Program-made: the position numbers and the translations under genes
Notes under the pieces: generated by a model
Databases searched by the model: none
The model's input: the letters and a program-made list of their open reading frames with translations, nothing else
Told to the model about the DNA's origin: nothing
From: Tretioscincus oriximinensis
Lineage: Eukaryota > Chordata > Lepidosauria > Squamata > Gymnophthalmidae
Reading direction: 5' to 3'
DNA length: 64,000 nt
NCBI GenBank assembly: GCA_022410635.1
Contig: JAJVDF010000218.1
Coordinates: 1,669,679 to 1,733,678 of the forward strand
Part shown: one piece after another, positions 59,128 through 64,000 of the stretch
Layout of the letters: each line of letters starts with the position of its first letter
Numbering within the stretch: the first letter of the stretch is position 1

Positions 59128-59346
59128 TCAGCTGTCTTCTGGCAGGATTATTCCAGTCTCATTTAATGTTTTTATGATCTGTAGATTCAGTATTTCATGG
59201 TTCTTACTGATTTCTTGTATTTCTATCCTCTCTTGTATTTCTATCCTATCTTCTTTTTCCCTTTCCCTTTCCAAAAGTTTCTCTTGTGTTCTGCTAGTAA
59301 ATGTAAAGCCTCTAATCCATTCAGTTCTCTTTCTACTCTTACCCAT
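59128..59346 (-). CDS. Short charged coiled-coil-like frame, possibly L1 ORF1-derived
   Basis: The 72-codon minus frame begins MGKSRKRTEWIRG and continues with a charged helical stretch (LLEREREKEDRIEIQER, EIQEISKNHEILNLQ). Such a basic start and coiled coil would fit the N-terminal part of an L1 ORF1 protein. An L1 ORF2 fragment lies on the same strand at 59785-60390, but at a higher coordinate, so the two cannot belong to one intact element. Weak call; chance is a fair alternative. Confidence 0.25.
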   Translation of the reverse strand: MGKSRKRTEWIRGFTFTSRTQEKLLEREREKEDRIEIQERIEIQEISKNHEILNLQIIKTLNETGIILPEDS

Positions 59347-59784
59347 TTTTTCTCTATACTATATTCCATAGCTAATGAATTTCATTTTTGGTAATCCCCA
59401 ACCCCCTTCTCCCTGATTTTCTTTTTTTCATGATTTAGCACTAACATTGCGGTCCTTATAGGCAGGGGTTACAAGGGCTAGAGTCCTGGGCAGCAGGTTG
59501 CTGAAAGTTTTTTATGGGGGCAGCAAAATGCCATCTTGAAAAATTAAATGTAAATAAAAGAATTATTTTTTTCCTGATTTTTAAAAAAGATTTGACACGT
59601 GCAAAGTCACATCACACATGAATATGTTGTTTAGTCTTCAATACTTGGAATTCAGAATGTGTGATAGATGAGATCCCCCAGCCAAAGTATTGGCATTATT
59701 TTTTGCTTTGTTTTTTACTTGGTTATTGATTTAGAGTGACTTGGGTTTGGATTTATACCCTGTTAAAAACCCAGTTTTATGGTT

Positions 59785-60390
59785 TTAAGTGGTGTATCTA
59801 CCTGCTTTTCTGCACTGTTTCTGACAGTATCTTTTTCTGGTCAGTCTTAGAGTCCTTGCCATAGAATCAGACATTACTATCTGCCTTGATTTTGAGGAAG
59901 TGATAAATGCATTTGCAAATGCAAAAGTGAGAAGGTGTTTTCCTAAGCCTTTGAAGTACTTAAAAAAAGAAGTTTGGTAATAACTTCTCCAAGCTTGTCG
60001 CCAAAATTTCATTAATACTTCATAATCCTGATTGCATAAGGATATTGGGGTCTTTAAGCCTACCAAATCTGGGTCCTTACTCGGTTTCAAAATNGTCATT
60101 CTTTCCATACTCTTCCAACTCTTTTGTACTAGGTCTTCTGTCCAAATTTTATTAAATATTTTTAAGTGGGGGAATAACTGGAAAAAAAGCATGGAGTAAG
60201 CTAATAGAAATGAATAGACATATCGAAGGAAAATAAGATCATTATTACTGAAAATTGAGTAAAACCAGGACTCGCTTGAATGGAGCTCCAAGGGAAGGGG
60301 AGGGTATGAGGAAGGAAGGGGGTTGGGTAGCGGGTTTTGGAAGAGAATGCAAAGTGAATAGGATAAATATAAGACAAGATTGATCTTCAA
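59785..60390 (-). pseudogene. L1-type LINE ORF2 fragment, reverse transcriptase start
   Basis: A 201-codon minus frame. Residues about 78-135 read as the start of an L1 reverse transcriptase: FNKIWTEDLVQKSWKSM, then ILKPSKDPDLVG and PISLCNQDYEVLMKFW, matching the ILKPxKDP..YRPISLLNxDYKI pattern. The rest drifts out of frame; the catalytic YxDD region is not seen. A dead fragment with no target duplication found. Confidence 0.8.
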
Positions 60391-61314
60391 GGAATGATAA
60401 TGTTATAGGAAGGGAATTATAACAAAGAACACTACTTAACTAAGTGGATAATGATGTATATTTAATGGTTTGTTGGAGAAAATTATTACAAATACATTTT
60501 TTTAAAANTTTTTGATAGATATTATATAGTATTATTATTTATTTATTAAATATGATGTTGAAACTCCTGCCTAAATTCAATATTTTGCCTAAATAAGGAC
60601 ACAGACATAACCCCAACCAGTTTACATAAAATTGAAGATTTTAACAAATGGGATGACTCTCTTATATCATACAAAGATTACTAATTTTGTGGGTCAACAA
60701 TTTTGTGGGTTAATTGCCTCCTTGTTGGATTTTCTACTAAGACTAAGACGGCTACTTCTCTTGCCCAATCAATAAAAGTTTTAATTTCTTTGCCAGAAAT
60801 TAGAATATTGAAGAGTCAAGAGTTTAGCACTTGTGATAAGCTAGTTAAGAAAGGAAACCAATGGCTGATCAATACCAAAAGTAATAAAAAAATTGAAATG
60901 ANGTTATAATTCATTTCTGGTTGGTATGAATCCCCTAGCTAACTTTCATTCATTAATCAAAATATGAGTCTGAACTGTTGGCATTGCAGCTGTTAGAGGA
61001 GAATAATGATGGTTTTGTCAACAGGTTCAACACTTTTGGGCAACTAGTTAGAATACTGTGGGCCATTTCCCTAAAGTTTCTCTCCTTCCCTTTCTCCTAG
61101 ATTAAGGAAGCATTTTCTCAAAAAATCTCACAAAGTCAATGTATCAGATCTCCCAACTGACGAATCCTTAATTGCGAGTGTGACAAGGTCTGGCCAACGC
61201 AAAATATACCTTCATGAGAGGGTGCTGTTCGCAAACGCCATATGTTCTGGGGTCACTCCCAGAACAGGATCCTACTAATGCAAGAAAGTGACTCATGCAA
61301 TCAAGTGAAAAATA
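60391..61314. other. Unclassified AT-rich sequence, partly repeat
   Basis: GGATTTTCTACTAAGACTAA and GACGGCTACTTCTCTTGC at about 60715-60762 belong to the repeat seen at 14668-14783. The rest is not recognised. Confidence 0.4.
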
Positions 61315-61935
61315 CCGAGCCCCTTCTCTTTCCTTCTTGTGCCCCTCCATCTCTTTCCTTCCTGGGGCCCCTCTTTTTCTTTCCCAAGGCCCATTTTTCT
61401 CTTTTCTTAATGGGACAGCTCCCTCATTTTTCTTGCAAGGTCCCTCAATTTCTTTCATTTCATGGCCACCTTTTTTCCTGGAGCCCCTCAATCTCTTTCC
61501 TTCCTGGGGCTCTCCATTTCTTTCCTTCCCGAGGACTCCCTCTTTCCTTTCATATCCCACTTTTTTCNTGGGGCCCCTCAATCTCCTTCCTGGGGCTTCT
61601 ATCTGCTTCTTTCCTGGGGGCCCTCCCTCTCTTTTCTTCTTGGGGCCCCTCCAACTCTTTCCTTCAAGGGGCCCCTTCCTTCCAGAGACCCCTTCATCTC
61701 TTTCTTTTCTGGAGCCCTTCTATCTCTTTCCTTCCAGGAGCTCCACCATCTCTTTCCTTCCAGGGACCCCTCCATCTCTGTCCATCCAGAGGCACCTTTA
61801 TTTTAGAACATCCAACCTCTCTTCCCTTCCAGGTAATTTTTAGGCCCCCCTCCCNTGCCTTCCAGGGGCCCTCCTCCTTTTTCCTTTCACTGACCCCTCC
61901 CTTTCTTTCCTTCCAGGCCCCCTTTCCTCTTTCTT
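61315..61935 (+). repeat. Pyrimidine-rich minisatellite
   Basis: About 20 irregular units built on ATCTCTTTCCTTCC plus GGGGCCCCTC-type linkers, most 24-30 bases long. Plus-strand frames of 114, 182 and 232 codons overlap in all three phases with the same repetitive Pro/Ser/Phe/Leu peptide (SFLPGAP type), and the minus strand gives GAPGRKEMEG repeats. Being open in every frame is a property of the repeat, not evidence of a gene. Confidence 0.9.
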
Positions 61936-62189
61936 CCTGAGTACATTGGTATGTGGGGGCTTTAGAATATTGGATTTATTCTCCACTCCCATATAGGATG
62001 TTCATCTACTTAGGCCACACCTAAGATACCTCACCTGATACAATCCAATCCAATAAGCATTTGTGTTTATATTGCTTGGAGTTGAACAATATTCGTAAAG
62101 AAATGGATACGGTCATAATCAGGGCTTTTTTTCTGGCGNAACGCAACGGTACGCAGTTCCGGCACCTTTTTTGAGAAATTTTATGAGAA

Positions 62190-63040
62190 AAACCCCTACC
62201 ACCACACAGTTCTTGCTTAGGGACGGGGCTCTCGTGCCGCTCAGTGACTAACATCACGCCGTGCCAATCCAGCGCAGCGCAGGGGCGACTGGTCATGCCC
62301 CTGCCCTCTCTCTCCTCCTCGCTGCCTGGTTGAGGCTCTTCTGNTAGGCCCTGCCTAGACTGACTGAGCAGGGAGGGTGGGGCGAGAGAGCATCTCCTTG
62401 TGAGTGCTTGAGCACGTGGAAGGAGCGAAGGGAAGGAGCGAAGGGAAGGACGGGCGGACAGAGGAGGAAAGACGAGGAGGAGGAAGCGGAGAGTGCCCGG
62501 CGAGGCGAGCGGCCTGGAGGCTTCCTGCCTGCATCTCCCACCACCTCCGAGCCACACCGTTCTCCCGGCTCGCCACCGCCGCCAGGGCCTGGCTGGTTGC
62601 GTCAGGCTGCTGATAGATGAGTCATCGTGAGTCGCCTGTCGCCGCCATTTTCTCACTCGAGGCCACCGCTGGCGGGAGCCGGGAGGAGGAGGAGGGGTTG
62701 GGCCCGCGGCGCCCACCGACCAACGAGTGACCGAGTCACGGTTTCGCCCGGTTCCGGCCTGGAGCTCCGCACTGCGTCTCGCNGTCGCCGCCTTCTTCTC
62801 GGCCTTGGCTGGGAAGAAGGAAGGAAGCGCTGCCTGGTGGAGGCTTCACGTGGGCGCTGCTGCTGCTTTCTTTTTTTCGGCCTCTTCCCTCCCGCCACTG
62901 CCTGCCCGCCCCCCGTATGCCCAGTAAGTGAGGGGGGACGGCGGACGGTGGCGGGAAGATCTCGTTTTGTTGGATTCACGAGGGAAATGGAATGCTCGTT
63001 TCGGCAAGGCAGGGAAGAGGCAGCTAAGAGTAGGTGAACA
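62190..63040 (+). promoter_or_regulatory. CpG island with promoter and first-exon features
   Basis: Sharp rise in GC and CpG against an AT-rich background. It includes a GCCGCCATTTT site (62641-62651, YY1 type, common in CpG-island promoters), G/C-rich motifs and a CCA/GTAAGTGAG splice-donor-like site at 62923/62924, shortly after an ATG at 62917. This layout resembles a first exon with a 5' UTR and intron 1 start on the plus strand. Long frames on both strands (for example 62021-62716 minus) reflect lack of stops in GC-rich DNA and run over the transposon end; I do not call them genes. Gene of origin not recognised. Confidence 0.55.
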
Positions 63041-63070
63041 TTAGTGCCCTTGATCCAGCTGTGAACCTAT

Positions 63071-63198
63071 TATGACCCTGTCTCCACTGAGACTTACTCT
63101 GGACTATATGGGGCCTGCCATAGTCTACATTGGTATGTGGATGAACAAACTCTGTCCCAAAATACACCCAGGATAAGGCTCCGTGGGGACAGGACCTA
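63071..63198 (+). mobile_element. Small DNA element (family E) nested in the hAT-like element
   Basis: TATGACCCTGTCTCCACTG at the left and, inverted, TAGGTCCTGTCCCCACGG at the right give imperfect terminal repeats of about 18 bp. The interior GGGCCTGCCATAGTCTACA is shared with 3940-4046. 128 bp, non-coding. Confidence 0.65.
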
Positions 63199-63637
63199 AA
63201 TGTCAAAACACGATTTTGCAATGGAATATAATGCTACCACCTCTAGACTGTGTTTAATTTTTCTGTGCCTAGGTGCAGTCTAGATCACTAAACTGNGCTA
63301 GATTCGTTTGCTTACAGATCCAGACTAACCCAGTTGGTTTTTAAATTTCTCAACAAACTTGTTAGGAAGTCCAGTAAACAAGTATGGGCCCTCTTCCCCC
63401 CTTCTCTCCTGTCCTACATTTGGCTCTAAAATACTAGAAAGGGAAGTTTCCCTTTCTAAATGAACTTTTGCAGATGATGGGGGTTTCCATCCATTTATCT
63501 GATTACCAAATTGGACATTGTGCAATTGTGGCATATCTTTGTATTACGTTGAGTTAGGTTTGTCTTTGGCATTGTGTGTCATTTTGTATGGTGAGTACCG
63601 GCACCTTTTTTTCTGGAAAAAAAGCACTGGTCATAAT

Positions 63638-64000
63638 ACCCACTTGCTTAATAATGGTGAACAGTATAATAATGATGCAGCAAAAACTAGTGTTACAATG
63701 ACCCCAAGATGATGACAACTGATAAGAGACAAGAGGCATGCATCACTTTGAAGGATAGACATGCCCAGGCATAGCTCCACTTGGAAGTGAATTTTGGTTC
63801 TCTGAAAGCTTTGAGAAGGGAACCCAGANGATGTGGACAGAGGAGATGGCAGCAGGCAGTAAGCAGGGCTTCCCCTCAGAAGAAGGTGCATTTGGGAAGA
63901 TATTATCACCTGTGCGTGGGGTGGAACAGAAAATATTCTGATGGCCTCAGACATGAATCAACTTAAAGAAGGGAGAAGGCGGTTAAAGGAGGAACGGAAA
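63638..64000. other. Unique sequence to the end of the window
   Basis: No recognised repeat or gene. Small frames on both strands are unsupported. Confidence 0.4.

Larger units (their letters stand above)
62120..63629 (+). mobile_element. hAT-like DNA transposon, 1510 bp, carrying a CpG island
   Basis: Ends CAGGGCTTTTTTTC (left) and GAAAAAAAGCACTG (right) form a 14-bp terminal inverted repeat with one mismatch, beginning CAG as hAT elements do. Both flanks are GTCATAAT (62112-62119 and 63630-63637), an exact 8-bp target duplication, the hAT size. Subterminal CCGGCACCTTTTTT occurs near both ends. There is no transposase frame. The interior holds a promoter-like CpG island (about 62190-63040) and a smaller nested element (63071-63198). 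Confidence 0.8.

Noticed and set aside
61242..61940. 232-codon repetitive plus-strand frame
   Set aside because: Three plus frames and one minus frame are open over the same minisatellite. The reading is a property of the repeat.
62021..62716. 231-codon minus-strand frame across the CpG island
   Set aside because: GC-rich DNA lacks stops by chance. The peptide is Pro/Arg/Ser-rich without domains and runs across the transposon terminus.
62627..63037. 136-codon plus-strand frame in the CpG island
   Set aside because: Overlaps other open frames on both strands and reads straight through the donor-like site. No recognised domain.

Overview
The window looks like vertebrate nuclear DNA, most likely from a squamate reptile (lizard or gecko). 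It is AT-rich and low in CpG over most of its length. It carries repeat families typical of squamates: tRNA-headed SINEs of the Sauria/ACA type, CR1-type LINE 3' ends, an L2-like LINE, L1 fragments, a BovB-like LINE 3' end, Penelope-like element pieces and several palindromic DNA transposons with TA target sites. Many isolated N bases and one N run (about 1465-1577) point to a draft assembly. I recognise no complete gene, no rRNA or tRNA gene, no operon and no CRISPR array. The open frames are short and almost all read as chance or repeat-derived.

Layout. 1-8 kb: SINEs, a CR1-like fragment, a simple-repeat-tailed LINE end, and an AT-rich, repeat-poor block (4.4-5.26 kb) that resembles a 3' UTR. 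8-9 kb: a Penelope-like terminal region carrying a type-I hammerhead-like fold on the minus strand. 9-24 kb: mostly unique sequence with a diverged direct repeat, MITEs, SINEs and CR1-like ends. 24-35 kb: MITEs, a mariner-like 213-bp element, a BovB-like end and a GC-rich cluster of three hairpins (30.9-31.4 kb). 35-44 kb: long unique stretches, a CAGA/CAGG/TAGA microsatellite, a 115-bp tandem duplication, a second Penelope-like remnant and an L2-like reverse transcriptase 3' end. 45-52 kb: an L1 fragment inserted in a CACATGAC minisatellite, one possible coding exon on the minus strand (48.5-48.7 kb), a tRNA-like insertion and DNA transposons. 52-61 kb: SINEs, DNA transposons, a long repeat-poor stretch that may hold conserved non-coding elements (55.9-57.3 kb), and an L1 reverse transcriptase fragment. 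61-64 kb: a pyrimidine-rich minisatellite, then a promoter-like CpG island.

The most interesting observation is that this CpG island (about 62.2-63.04 kb), with a YY1-type site and a splice-donor-like site, lies wholly inside a 1510-bp element. That element has hAT-type CAG...CTG ends and an exact 8-bp target duplication (GTCATAAT). This suggests a DNA transposon that carries, and may have captured, a promoter and first-exon-like segment. The second is the hammerhead-like fold in the Penelope-like terminal repeat. All calls come from reading the sequence alone; no database search was possible.
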